From: an uncultured Pseudomonadota bacterium | GTDB taxonomy: Bacteria; Pseudomonadota; Gammaproteobacteria; Steroidobacterales; Steroidobacteraceae | Length of the DNA: 64,000 nt | Direction: 5' to 3' | Assembly: GCA_903828595.1 (NCBI GenBank) | Contig: CAIKMS010000023.1 | Span: 159,695-223,694, forward strand | In this document: positions 27,137 through 35,961 of the stretch, piece by piece | Layout of the letters: each line of letters opens with the position of its first letter | Numbering within the stretch: the stretch's first letter is position 1 | Notes under the pieces: model-generated | The model's database searches: none | Told to the model about the DNA's origin: nothing | The model's input: the letters and a program-made list of their open reading frames with translations, nothing else | Program-made: the position numbers and the translations under genes

Positions 27137-27594
27137 AACTCACTCCTTAGATGTCCTACCAATCGGTGGACGGGTGAGCCTGGATGACCCGGCGCTTAGA
27201 TGCGGAGGGGTCCCTGGTTCACCCGGCAACCGGCCGGGATGTAAACCAATCGATTTACGGCCGCCGCAACCCGCGCCTTAGGGCAGGTTACGGCGACCCG
27301 TCTGGGATAACTGTCCATATCTACTTTCAACTCCGGTCACACGCGGGGCGCGCAACAGCATTTACAAAAACTGAGTAACAAAACCAATCATCATGCATTG
27401 GCCGAAAAGACAGAGGCCGCTAAATCCAATACATGGACAGCGGCCCGCGTTGATCGTTCCCGACCAACGTTGAAACTATAGGGGGGTAGTCTATACAATG
27501 CAAGCCGTTGGACAAAAAAATTTGGTCATTGACTCAACGACTGCGTTTTAAAAAAAGACTGGTCGTTGGCGGTGACAGACAGCTCGGTTTTTAA
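27137..27594. other. Intergenic region upstream of the OprB-like porin
   Basis: The 458 bases contain the promoter/operator at 27470-27497 and AT-rich runs at 27510-27555 with two poly-A tracts that could be an UP-like or leader element. Open frames here (for example 27184-27378) lack ribosome sites and look accidental. Confidence 0.5.
27470..27497 (+). promoter_or_regulatory. Promoter with RcnR-type G-tract operator in its spacer
   Basis: TTGAAA (27470-27475), a 16-base spacer and TATACA (27492-27497) form a sigma70-like promoter about 98 bases before the porin ORF. Across the spacer and -10 lies TATAGGGGGGTAGTCTAT (27477-27494), identical at 15 of 18 positions to the operator in front of the RcnR-like gene at 11011-11028. 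The shared features are TATA-G6 on the left, an A-G pair, and TAT on the right. Control of the porin by the metal sensor is therefore likely. Confidence 0.65.
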
Positions 27595-29091
27595 ATGTCT
27601 GTCACGCGCGTGTCGTTACCCCTTATAAAGCAAGAGATCCTGATGTTAGCCGCCCTCCTACGATACCTTCATGGTCAGCGCGGCACCTCATCCGGTGCCT
27701 GGCTTGCCCTAACGACCACGACGATCCAGCATCGATGCAGCCTGATAACGGTTAGTCGACCCGCGGCTTTAACCCTCCTGAGCATGATGACGCTCACGTC
27801 ACTGCCGTGCTTGGCGCTTGACCAAAGCCCCACTGATTCCCAGCGTGCTGATCTTAGCGATCGCTTTGCCGTGCACGGGCAATTTACCTACGTAGAGCAG
27901 GAAACTAACGACTTCCACGCGCCTTACAGTGGCGCCAACAGCTTATCGCCCAACAACGGCCGGGAGACGAGTGATGCCACCCTACAGCTTGGTGCGCGTC
28001 TTTGGTCTGGCGCGGAAATCTGGCTTAACCCGGAGATTGACGAGGGCTTTGGACTGAACAACACGTTAGGCGTGGCCGCGTTTCCCAGCGGAACCGCCTA
28101 TAAAGTGGGCTATAACCGCCCTAACTTTCGATTAAACCGTGCGTTTGTTCGCGACACCTTCAACGTGGGTGAAGTCACCGAGTCCGTAGAGGGCACCGCC
28201 AATCAATTCGCTACCCGAATCAGTTCGAATCGCTGGGTAGTCACGGTCGGAAAAGTCAGTGTGCCGGACATCTTTGACAGCAACCAATACGCCCATGACC
28301 CGCGCGCCGATTATCTCAACTGGACCTCGATTGACTCCGGGGTCTTTGACTACGCCGCAGATGCCTGGGGCTATACGATAGGCGCGGCTGTTGAGTGGTA
28401 TCACGGTGCGTGGGCGCTGCGATTGGGGCTCTTTGACTTATCGGATGTCCCCAACAGCCAGAAGTTAACGCCCGGCGGCCACCAGTTTCAAATGATCGGC
28501 GAGGCCGAGCGTCGCTATGACTTTAACGGTCACCCGGGACGCACGCTGGTGACGGTCTATGATTCTCGTGCACGCATGGCCTCCTTGAAAGCGGCCGTCG
28601 CTCTGGGTGAGGCCACTCAGACGCCGCCGGACGTGGCGTTGGTGCGGACCTATCAAAGTCGTACCGGCATTAGCGCGAGCCTCGAGCAGGAGCTGACCGC
28701 CGATCTGGGCGCATTTGCGCGTATTGGCGGTGCATCGGGCAATGTGGAGGTCTATGAATTTACCGATGTTGACCGAAGCTATTCGATGGGCCTTGCTCTT
28801 ACAGGCCGTCGCTGGGGCCGTGCACAAGATACGTTTGCCCTGTCGCTGTTAGACGATCGGATTTCCGCAGATCGTATTGCGTATCTAAACGCCGGTGGCT
28901 TAGGTGTCTTAGTCGGTGATGGGAAGTTGCCGCATCCAGGGCCTGAAGATGTTGTGGAAACCTATTACAAATGCGCGCGGCGCGCCTGGCTGCAGGTTAC
29001 TCTGGATTATCAATGGGTCAATCACCCGGCCTACAACCGTGATCGCGGCCCGGTCTCCGTTGGAACGCTTCGCATCCACGCGCAGTTTTGA
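27595..29091 (+). CDS. OprB-like outer-membrane porin
   Basis: The 498-residue protein has an atypically long N-terminal region before its hydrophobic export segment (AALTLLSMMTLTSLPCLALD, about 58-77); an internal ATG at 27643 with AAGAGA upstream may be the true start. The mature barrel has FAVHGQFTYVEQETNDFHAPYSG, ARLWSGAEIWLNPEIDEGFGL, RFVGK-type strands such as WVVTVGKVSVPDIFDSN and a final VSVGTLRIHAQF ending in Phe, the outer-membrane assembly signal. This is the carbohydrate-selective porin (OprB) fold. Its promoter carries the G-tract operator of the metal sensor, so it may pass metal complexes rather than sugars; that is inference. Confidence 0.82.
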   Translation: MSVTRVSLPLIKQEILMLAALLRYLHGQRGTSSGAWLALTTTTIQHRCSLITVSRPAALTLLSMMTLTSLPCLALDQSPTDSQRADLSDRFAVHGQFTYVEQETNDFHAPYSGANSLSPNNGRETSDATLQLGARLWSGAEIWLNPEIDEGFGLNNTLGVAAFPSGTAYKVGYNRPNFRLNRAFVRDTFNVGEVTESVEGTANQFATRISSNRWVVTVGKVSVPDIFDSNQYAHDPRADYLNWTSIDSGVFDYAADAWGYTIGAAVEWYHGAWALRLGLFDLSDVPNSQKLTPGGHQFQMIGEAERRYDFNGHPGRTLVTVYDSRARMASLKAAVALGEATQTPPDVALVRTYQSRTGISASLEQELTADLGAFARIGGASGNVEVYEFTDVDRSYSMGLALTGRRWGRAQDTFALSLLDDRISADRIAYLNAGGLGVLVGDGKLPHPGPEDVVETYYKCARRAWLQVTLDYQWVNHPAYNRDRGPVSVGTLRIHAQF

Positions 29092-29343
29092 TCAACGCAT
29101 CGCGCGATTCCAGCGGGCCTTGGATTCATCCTCACGGCCCCTCCCGCGATGCGCAGTTCCCTAGTGCCGCGCACGATGCGTTGCTCCAAGGTTGAAGTTT
29201 AAAAAACTGGCAAAGCGTAGGGTGGCAAGGCGGCTTAGAGTAAACGCGGTCACCCATGTCGATGATCGCTCATCACCCGTCCCTGGGTGATCCTTAAAGG
29301 CACTTTAGCGCCCTCAAAGCTAACCACGCACAGGGCGAGCGGT

Positions 29344-30366
29344 TTACCGTTCAGGTCGAGTGATCTTAAGCTGGGTATTGCCCAAAATATCTTGCAGCGG
29401 GAAATACACCTCATGGGACCGAGGATCCACCACCACGATGTGCGCATAGTCCGCGAAATGAGTAGTTACTACGCCAGACACCGCTTTACGCGTCACTTTG
29501 AACAGCGATACCTCTCCGGACTCTCCAGCCACGTAGAGGTCCCCTCGATCAGCGTCTAGTGCCAAAACATCCGGATCGCGCGCAACCGGTAGAGAAAGTA
29601 CGGGCGTGCCGCGCTTTAGGTCTAAAACAATCAACCGACTGTTACCCTGGCAGGCTATGTAGGCCCGATTGGCGGCCGGGTCTATCAATAACCCGTGATT
29701 TTCTACGGCGCCAGGCACCTTTAATCGCCGCACGATCTGATCCGAGGCTGGATCGATCTCAACGAGTTCGGAGGTTGACTGTGCGTTGACGTACATATGG
29801 CGCGTTGTCGGATCGTATTGTGTGTTACCGATATCCCCACCGATCTGCACCGTGGCGACGCGCTGGTTCGTGCGCACATCCAGCACCGTATCCGTACCGC
29901 CGTGTTCGTCGGAGACATATACTTTTTGAGTCTCCGGTGAATACGCCAGCCCATCCGGATAAACACCGCCCGGCATGCGAGCGATCACCTTGAACGTGGT
30001 TTCATCAATGGCCACTACCTCATTGGTCCCGGTGGCTGACGCGTACACAACGCCCCGCTGCGGAATCGCAAGTACGCCATGAACGCGACTGATGTCCTTA
30101 ATGCGCGTCACGACCGTGCGGCTGTTCGTATCAAAGACGATCACTTCGCTATCGCCTAGATGAGCGATGAACAACAAGTTTCTCTGCCCGTCCAAACTGG
30201 CATAGTCCAACCGGGTCGAATGCCCTCCCAGTGGAATATCGGCCACCGTCGTAAGCTTAAGAGCATCGCTGTTAGGTGTCGCCGCAAGACACAGCCCCGC
30301 TGCAAGCAACATCAAAAGACTAGAGACTGGGGTGCTACTCGACCTTTCGCGGGGACTGACGCTCAT
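29344..30366 (-). CDS. Exported YVTN-type beta-propeller protein
   Basis: This 340-residue protein has an N-terminal export signal (SSLLMLLAAGLCLAATP) and about seven repeats of the form V-Y-V-x-D/A followed by V-V-D/I-D-x-x-T, for example VYVSDEHGGTDTVLDVRTNQR, MYVNAQSTSELVEIDPASDQ and LYVAGESGEVSLF. That is the YncE/YVTN seven-bladed propeller, usually a periplasmic binding or scaffold protein. No enzymatic residues stand out. Its 3' end faces the porin gene across 250 bases without a feature I can name. Confidence 0.82.
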   Translation of the reverse strand: MSVSPRERSSSTPVSSLLMLLAAGLCLAATPNSDALKLTTVADIPLGGHSTRLDYASLDGQRNLLFIAHLGDSEVIVFDTNSRTVVTRIKDISRVHGVLAIPQRGVVYASATGTNEVVAIDETTFKVIARMPGGVYPDGLAYSPETQKVYVSDEHGGTDTVLDVRTNQRVATVQIGGDIGNTQYDPTTRHMYVNAQSTSELVEIDPASDQIVRRLKVPGAVENHGLLIDPAANRAYIACQGNSRLIVLDLKRGTPVLSLPVARDPDVLALDADRGDLYVAGESGEVSLFKVTRKAVSGVVTTHFADYAHIVVVDPRSHEVYFPLQDILGNTQLKITRPER

Positions 30367-30536
30367 GACTCATTGAACCTTTAAAACTTCGATGCCTACC
30401 AGGTGAAAGCCAAGTCCCAGCCTAAGCCGACCAGATCAAGCCACTCAGGCCAACCAGGCGAGCCCGCCCAAAGTGTAGCTAATCCTTGCAATCGCTGTCT
30501 GGCCTGAAATACCAGCGTCACGATCCGATCGCCGAT

Positions 30537-32183
30537 TCAAGTCGAGGCAGCAGCCGGTGCGTGTGCCTCAACAGCGGCGGGCATGGCAGACGCCGAGTCA
30601 GCGAAGGCCGGCAAACGCGCCAGCTGCCGCAACATCCAGACAATACGCTCAAACAACAAGGTGGCCGACAACAGTTTCTCCCGGCCAGCGATGGACACCC
30701 CACCGCTTAGAAGCTCGGCACGTACCCGATCCAGCAACGCACCGCGCTCGTCAGTTAAAACCAGAAGCAAGCTGCTCGCCTCCCCCGACAAGTCCGTGCT
30801 GGCATCCACCGCCACGCCCAATATCGCATGCAAGCCCTCGATTAACGCGTTGGCAAACGCGGGTCGCTCGCTTGGTAAGACCGACAGCATGTCAGCGGTA
30901 AACTGAGCCAAGGAATCCTGTAAGGCCGTCAGTGCCGTCAGACGCCGGCGCGCGTCAAAGATGATTTCCGCATCCATCTCAGGGTTCGCATGCAACGTGA
31001 CGGAAAGAAATTGCTCAATCTGGACCAGGATGCTGCGACTGGCAGCATCCCTTAGAGCTAGACCCGGAGAGTGAGCCGAGCGCTCAGACTCAGGGCGCAG
31101 GTCATCGATAAATTCTGGCAAGGCAGCAACCAAGCGCACGTATTCCAGTCGCACCAGAGTGATCGCGGTGGTGGCATCGTCTGAGGCCTCATCGATTAAA
31201 TATTTCGGTGCGCCCAAAGCTTCAACGGCCGAGGTCGGCGACAGGGATTGCGCGAGGCTGATAATCCGGCCTTTAAACAAGGCCACGAACACCACCGACG
31301 TTAACTGCGCGATCAGAAACAGCAACCCGGCCTGGGTCGAAAGCGATGTGCTGGCACCACGGATACCCGCAAACAGCAACGGTACGTGAAAATAACGCTC
31401 CACCAAATACAACGGTATCAATATCGCAACAGCGGCCGTGCGCATGAACGCCAGACACAGCGCCAGTTGTCTGGATGCGCCATCCAAACCCGAGGCCAGC
31501 AGTGCCACGGCGACACTGGCACCCACACTGGCGCCGAAGATCATCATGGCCGTCGCGTCCATGTTCAGCAGGCCTTCGTGCACTAACGGCAAGGCCAACA
31601 ACACAACAATCGACGAGGACTGTACGACCACAGCGATAATAAAGCCGGCCAAGAAGGCGACGGCCACGCCGGAGCCGGCGAACTCCACAAACTCGCGCAT
31701 CCACAGCTCATCGCGAACTTCGGCAACAGCGCCTTTGAGCATGGACAGACCAAATAGCAACAGTCCCAGTCCCAGCAGGGAAAACACCAAATGACGAGTT
31801 CGCTCGGCCTGCTCTAAACCGGAGAAAAAACCAAGCCCCGTGAGCGCCAGCAGGTACAGCACCAAAGTTTTGACATCAATAGCCGCCAGTAGCACCAGAA
31901 CAGAGGTACCCACGCTGGCCCACGCCAGCATCCCTACGGCTACCGGCATGGCCAAGGTCCCGGCGCTAATCAAACCAATGGCGATGAATGCCACGGCGCT
32001 GGTGGACTGGGTCAACGCCCCGGAGATAAATCCAGCCAGCGCGGGCACCCCGGTGCGCGTCAGCGCACCGGCCAGCCAACGGCGCACGCCCCCTCCGGAT
32101 AAAGCCCGCACGTGCGCACTGACCAGGCGCATGCCTACAAAAAACAGACCTAAACCCGCGCTGGCGGTTGCGGCTACGTTCAC
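30537..32183 (-). CDS. Na/Pi cotransporter family protein (NptA/YjbB-like)
   Basis: This is a 548-residue membrane protein with two inverted Na_Pi_cotrans repeats marked by GALTQSTSAVAFIAIGLIS (about 56-74) and VVVQSSSIVVLLALPLV (about 185-201), the QSSS-type substrate loops. After the last helices the soluble part (about 330-548) is helical and PhoU-like. Such proteins move phosphate with sodium; bacterial members often work as exporters. Its ATG overlaps the stop of the upstream sensor-like gene (ATGA at 32180-32183), so the two are translationally coupled. Confidence 0.85.
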   Translation of the reverse strand: MNVAATASAGLGLFFVGMRLVSAHVRALSGGGVRRWLAGALTRTGVPALAGFISGALTQSTSAVAFIAIGLISAGTLAMPVAVGMLAWASVGTSVLVLLAAIDVKTLVLYLLALTGLGFFSGLEQAERTRHLVFSLLGLGLLLFGLSMLKGAVAEVRDELWMREFVEFAGSGVAVAFLAGFIIAVVVQSSSIVVLLALPLVHEGLLNMDATAMMIFGASVGASVAVALLASGLDGASRQLALCLAFMRTAAVAILIPLYLVERYFHVPLLFAGIRGASTSLSTQAGLLFLIAQLTSVVFVALFKGRIISLAQSLSPTSAVEALGAPKYLIDEASDDATTAITLVRLEYVRLVAALPEFIDDLRPESERSAHSPGLALRDAASRSILVQIEQFLSVTLHANPEMDAEIIFDARRRLTALTALQDSLAQFTADMLSVLPSERPAFANALIEGLHAILGVAVDASTDLSGEASSLLLVLTDERGALLDRVRAELLSGGVSIAGREKLLSATLLFERIVWMLRQLARLPAFADSASAMPAAVEAHAPAAAST

Positions 32184-32866
32184 CGGTTGCTACCTCGTCC
32201 AATAACCCGCCACAGCAAGCTTGCGACCACAGCGATCGACAGCGCCATGGCAACCCACAGCACCTGCCGCAGGCTTGCGTAGCGTTCGCTCTCGCGCTGG
32301 TGAGCTTCGGTCACCGTGCTCTCAATTTCTTGGGTCAGTCGTTTCATGAGCCCATCGAACTGCCCCTGTAAGGGTCGATCTAGCCCTGCCACCTGACGGT
32401 CTAAAAGCGATGCGTCCCAGTGCTTGGGGTCAGCCGTATCCAAGGCCTGCCGGTAGGCCAAATACAAGCTCCCCTCCGCACTCAGAATCGCGTCAAGCTG
32501 AGCTGACAAGTCGCTGATCGCTCTGCTGTTGGTCAGCGCGCGAAGGCGCAATAAAAGCTCCTGCGCCGCGCTGTGTTCAGCGTCGACGCTGGATAGGTAA
32601 CGTGCCCGCTGATCCGGGTCAGCGCCGCGCAGTAGGGCGTCCTTCCACTCTTGCACTTCACTGCGAAAATGGCCCTGCGCCGCGCGACCGCTGTCGAGGA
32701 GCCTGGCCAGCTCGTTGACCCGGTTTTGGTCTGCCTGGTAGGCCCGATTGAGCGACCACAAACTGAACAAGGCCAGTAAACCGCTAATCAGTAAAATCAG
32801 CACCAGCAAACTCGCCAGCTGGATGAGCGAACGCTGCAGGTGGACACGGTCCAGGTGATTCAACAC
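32180..32866 (-). CDS. Two-helix membrane protein with a receptor-like periplasmic helical bundle and no output domain
   Basis: The 228-residue protein has one membrane helix at about 16-39 (LASLLVLILLISGLLALFSL), a helical periplasmic segment of about 160 residues, and a second membrane helix at about 202-220 (VLWVAMALSIAVVASLLWRV), ending in only a few basic residues. That is the architecture of the four-helix-bundle sensor of chemoreceptors and kinases, cut before HAMP. It precedes the Na/Pi transporter with a four-base overlap. I infer it is a regulatory or sensing subunit of that transporter. Confidence 0.6.
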   Translation of the reverse strand: MLNHLDRVHLQRSLIQLASLLVLILLISGLLALFSLWSLNRAYQADQNRVNELARLLDSGRAAQGHFRSEVQEWKDALLRGADPDQRARYLSSVDAEHSAAQELLLRLRALTNSRAISDLSAQLDAILSAEGSLYLAYRQALDTADPKHWDASLLDRQVAGLDRPLQGQFDGLMKRLTQEIESTVTEAHQRESERYASLRQVLWVAMALSIAVVASLLWRVIGRGSNR

Positions 32867-33127
32867 GGTCTCCTTCCCCTAGGATCAGCGCAGTGTATAT
32901 CACAGGGATATGTCAGCTCGGGTGTCTACCAAGGCTTAAGCGTACAGGCCACGGGTGCGGCGCCGACCGCAGCTTCCTGTTGTGTTCTGCAGTTTAGCCC
33001 GCACTTGCCGGCGTCCATACCCACCCAGGCCAGACCTCGGCCCTAATCAAGGCCGGCGCGACTAACTTCCCGGCGGTGCCCCAACCCCCTATACTTCACC
33101 GGCTTTTATTTATCGTGGGAGACATCC

Positions 33128-33778
33128 TTGATCACTATCGCTGAGGAACTGGTACTGCTGGCTGTCGAGGATGACGGCAAGATCGCCTATACCGCAGGCT
33201 CCCCCGAGTTTGCGATGGCGCTGGTAGGCGCTTGCTTGATCGAGCTCAATTTAGCCGGCCGAATTGATGCCGACGTGGACAGCGTCAAAGTGTTATCCCC
33301 CGCGCCCACGGGTATTGGCGTGCTGGACTTTGTCTTAGATAAAATCAGCGCGGGCAACAGCAAGTCATCTCGGGCTTGGGTGCGCGACCTGCACTCACAC
33401 TACACCGAACTGTTCAGACTGACCTTACGCCTGCTTTTGGAGCGTGGCATTTTGCAGCAGACCGAGTCGAGGTTTATGTGGGCCCTGCGCTCACGCCGAT
33501 ATCCGGTCATTGACGATCGTGAGCAGAAAGAAGCCAAACTTCGCATCTGTGCCCTGCTCCTGTCGGATGATATTCCAACACCACACGATACCGTGCTGAT
33601 TAGCCTGGCGGTGGAAGGCGGCTTACTGGAAAGCTTCCTGTCACGCAATCAAATTGCGCAATTAGCCGAGCGAATCGACCAGATCGGCGGACTGGATCTG
33701 ATCGCTCGCGCCGTTGAGGACGCCATTCGCGACGAAGCCGAGCTGCGCGTCAGCGCCGTGATGATGGCCGTACACTAA
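33128..33778 (+). CDS. GPP34 (GOLPH3/Vps74-like) family protein
   Basis: The 216-residue protein starts at TTG with GGGAG seven bases upstream. It opens MITIAEELVLLAVEDDGKIAY, close to the LxEELxLLALxDExG start of GOLPH3 proteins. It continues with a FAMALVGACLIELNLAGRI helix, LTLRLLLERGIL and a C-terminal helical part with LAERIDQIGGLDLIARAVEDAIRD. Eukaryotic GOLPH3 binds PI4P and glycosyltransferase tails at Golgi membranes; bacterial roles are not established. It lies 33 bases before a STAS gene and an RsbW-like gene on the same strand, so it is probably a component or target of that switch. Confidence 0.8.
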   Translation: MITIAEELVLLAVEDDGKIAYTAGSPEFAMALVGACLIELNLAGRIDADVDSVKVLSPAPTGIGVLDFVLDKISAGNSKSSRAWVRDLHSHYTELFRLTLRLLLERGILQQTESRFMWALRSRRYPVIDDREQKEAKLRICALLLSDDIPTPHDTVLISLAVEGGLLESFLSRNQIAQLAERIDQIGGLDLIARAVEDAIRDEAELRVSAVMMAVH

Positions 33779-33811
33779 ACTTCGAAATCGATAGATAGGA
33801 TCCTTAAATTT

Positions 33812-34165
33812 ATGAACACCACCCTAGATACCCGAGATTCGGCGACGATTGTGATGGCCACCGGCCGACTGGACTTTGAAGCCTCTGATCCTTTTCAGAA
33901 AGAACTGGAGACCGTGATCGCCCAGGCCGCGACCCGCCATGCGGCGGTCTTGGTGAACTGTGCGGGCATTGATTACGTGTCTAGCGCCGGGCTGCGGGTT
34001 TTTTTGGTCGCGGCGCGATCGGCTAAAGCCGCTAACGTAGCTTTGAGCGTGTATTCCTTAAGCGTTGCCGTGAAGCAAGTGTTTGACGTCAGTGGCTTTG
34101 GGCGAATCATCAACGTTTACGAGGATGAGGCCAGCGCGTTAGCCGGGGTTGGCAGCGCGGCGTGA
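33812..34165 (+). CDS. STAS-domain anti-sigma-factor antagonist
   Basis: The 117-residue single STAS domain matches SpoIIAA/RsbV in length. NCAGIDYVSSAGLRVFL (about 49-65) contains the phospho-site loop, with Ser57 or Ser58 as the residue the partner kinase would phosphorylate. It would bind the RsbW-like ATPase encoded next to it when unphosphorylated. The downstream start lies within its stop (GTGA at 34162-34165). The convergent receiver-SpoIIE gene at 34640 encodes a phosphatase of the kind that reactivates such antagonists. Confidence 0.9.
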   Translation: MNTTLDTRDSATIVMATGRLDFEASDPFQKELETVIAQAATRHAAVLVNCAGIDYVSSAGLRVFLVAARSAKAANVALSVYSLSVAVKQVFDVSGFGRIINVYEDEASALAGVGSAA

Positions 34166-34587
34166 TCACCCGCCAGATCGAGGTGCCTGCTGCTACCGAG
34201 AACCTATCGGTACTGCAGGCCTTTCTCGAGGACTTTTGGCAGGCCGCAAGATTACCCCTGGAGGCGCAGTTCGCTTTTTCCCTGGGGCTTGAAGAAGTGT
34301 TTGTTAATGTCGTCACGCACGGTATCTCCCCCAGTGGCGCGGGCCGGGTCTTTGCGAGTTTGGTGGCCGATGACGCCAGCGTCGAACTGACTCTGCGTGA
34401 TGATACCCGGGCTTTTAACCCGCTGGATCTGCCGGCGCCTGATCTGGAAGCCTCGTTGGAGGAACGTCCCCTGGGAGGGTTAGGCGTGCACCTGGTGCGC
34501 ACCCTGATGGACGCGGTGAGTTACCGTCGAGTCGGTGATCAGAACCAGCTGACCTTACGCAAAGCCGTAGTCCGCGCAGCGGACTGA
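34162..34587 (+). CDS. RsbW/SpoIIAB-like ATP-binding switch protein
   Basis: This 141-residue HATPase_c domain protein has the N-box LGLEEVFVNVVTHG (about 43-56, with Glu and Asn intact) and the G-box GGLGVHLVRTLMDAV (about 108-122). These are serine kinases and binding partners in partner-switching modules, holding either a STAS antagonist or a target. No sigma factor is nearby, so the target may not be sigma. It overlaps the STAS gene by four bases (GTG start). Confidence 0.88.
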   Translation: MITRQIEVPAATENLSVLQAFLEDFWQAARLPLEAQFAFSLGLEEVFVNVVTHGISPSGAGRVFASLVADDASVELTLRDDTRAFNPLDLPAPDLEASLEERPLGGLGVHLVRTLMDAVSYRRVGDQNQLTLRKAVVRAAD

Positions 34588-34639
34588 GTTACTTCGCCGG
34601 TCCAGACCTAAGCCCCCCCTCACAGCGGCAACTTCACCG

Positions 34640-35866
34640 CTAAAAACGCACCCGCACGAGCGAAAAGTCGTCATCTAAAGGGCCGTCTCCGTGGCGCGCC
34701 TTAGCCCACTCAAAGAGTCCGGCTAAGCCTTCGGGCTGAGTGCCGTGGCGCACCATAAAATCTTCAAAGTCTTCGTAGGTCGCATCCACGCCGTGGTTGT
34801 CCATAATCTCGAAGCACCCATCACAAGGCAGGATCAGGCACGAGCCCTCCGGTACGTTTATCGCTTGCTCCTCGTACTGCAGGTTTTCCAGTACCCCCAC
34901 AATCATCCCCGGGCTGCGCAACTGCACGCTGGGCGTGGTCCCGTCGGCCTGAGGTGGTAGCAGCAGCAAGGCCGGTGGATGCCCGCCGCTGGCATGGCGT
35001 AAGGTCCGTGTGGGGGCGTGATAAACGCCGTACCACAGCGTGAAATACATGTCGTTATGCTGCTCGCATAAAAAAGCATTACTCACGCCGGCCATCACGG
35101 CCGCTGGTTGACGAAAGTCTATACCCGTCAAAGCGCCGGTTCGAATCACATTGATCGCCGTGACTGCCAACAAACAGGCCCCGACGCCATGGCCACAAAC
35201 GTCCAGCAGATAGACGGCAAAATGTTCGCTATCGATCCAGTGGTACCCAAAGGCATCACCCGCTAATTCAGATGTCGGTTGATAAAACCAGTCAACTGCC
35301 AGCGGTTCGTGCATTGAAGCCGGGAAAATCGAGCGCACATAGAGTGCGGCTTGGGCCAGCTCCTCATCCAATCGCTTCTGGGTTTTTTCCAAACGATCGC
35401 GCTCGGCTTGCAGCTCAACGACCCGGCGCGCATCCACATCGCGTAAGCGCTTTTTTTCCACTGACGACAATACTCGGGCACGTAACAGGGTCGGATTAAA
35501 GTTTTTTGGCAAGTAGTCCTGCGCACCAGCCTCAATACATTTAACGGCCGTTTCCACCTGCTCGGCGCTGGAGATCACGATTACCGGCAAGCGACCCAGC
35601 TCGGGCTCGGCTTTCATGGCCAGCAAGAGCTCGATTCCGTTCATTTCCGGCATTTCCACATCGAGCAGCATCAAATCAAAGCTTTCTACGCGGATTTTGT
35701 CTAATGCCTGTCGTCCGTTGGCGGCCTCTTCAATCAACTGCACACCCAGGGTATTTAGCGCCCGTATTAAGCCAAGGCGCATCAGCCTACTGTCGTCGAC
35801 CACCAAAACGCGTGAGGTCTGTAGGATGAGGTCTGCACTGTGCACTGTTTGATCAAGAGAATTCAC
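34640..35866 (-). CDS. Response regulator with SpoIIE/RsbU-type PP2C phosphatase output
   Basis: The 408-residue protein has a receiver domain (about 18-140) with VLVVDDSRLM and phospho-acceptor Asp69 in MLLDVEMPEMNG. A coiled-coil linker (about 143-175, DARRVVELQAERDRLEKTQK) follows, then a PP2C/SpoIIE domain (about 185-405) with SELAGDAFGYHWID, LLDVCGHGVGACLLA, ASGGHPPALL and a C-terminal GPLDDDFSLVRVRF. Phosphorylation of the receiver would set phosphatase activity toward a STAS antagonist. It is the last gene of the cheA-cheW-mcp-cheB set and converges on the STAS/RsbW genes, 52 bases apart. Confidence 0.93.
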   Translation of the reverse strand: MNSLDQTVHSADLILQTSRVLVVDDSRLMRLGLIRALNTLGVQLIEEAANGRQALDKIRVESFDLMLLDVEMPEMNGIELLLAMKAEPELGRLPVIVISSAEQVETAVKCIEAGAQDYLPKNFNPTLLRARVLSSVEKKRLRDVDARRVVELQAERDRLEKTQKRLDEELAQAALYVRSIFPASMHEPLAVDWFYQPTSELAGDAFGYHWIDSEHFAVYLLDVCGHGVGACLLAVTAINVIRTGALTGIDFRQPAAVMAGVSNAFLCEQHNDMYFTLWYGVYHAPTRTLRHASGGHPPALLLLPPQADGTTPSVQLRSPGMIVGVLENLQYEEQAINVPEGSCLILPCDGCFEIMDNHGVDATYEDFEDFMVRHGTQPEGLAGLFEWAKARHGDGPLDDDFSLVRVRF

Positions 35867-35961
35867 GTTGTACCTGCTTTAACTGTGCGGCCGCACGCAC
35901 CGCTACCTTAACCCTCAGCCTACGCACACGGTAGCACCGAACGACAATAAGCCGGCTCGCC

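Noticed and set aside
34608..34622. C7 run after the RsbW-like gene as a metal-sensor operator
   Set aside because: It lacks the flanking TAT ends and lies between two convergent 3' ends, where a promoter operator is not expected.
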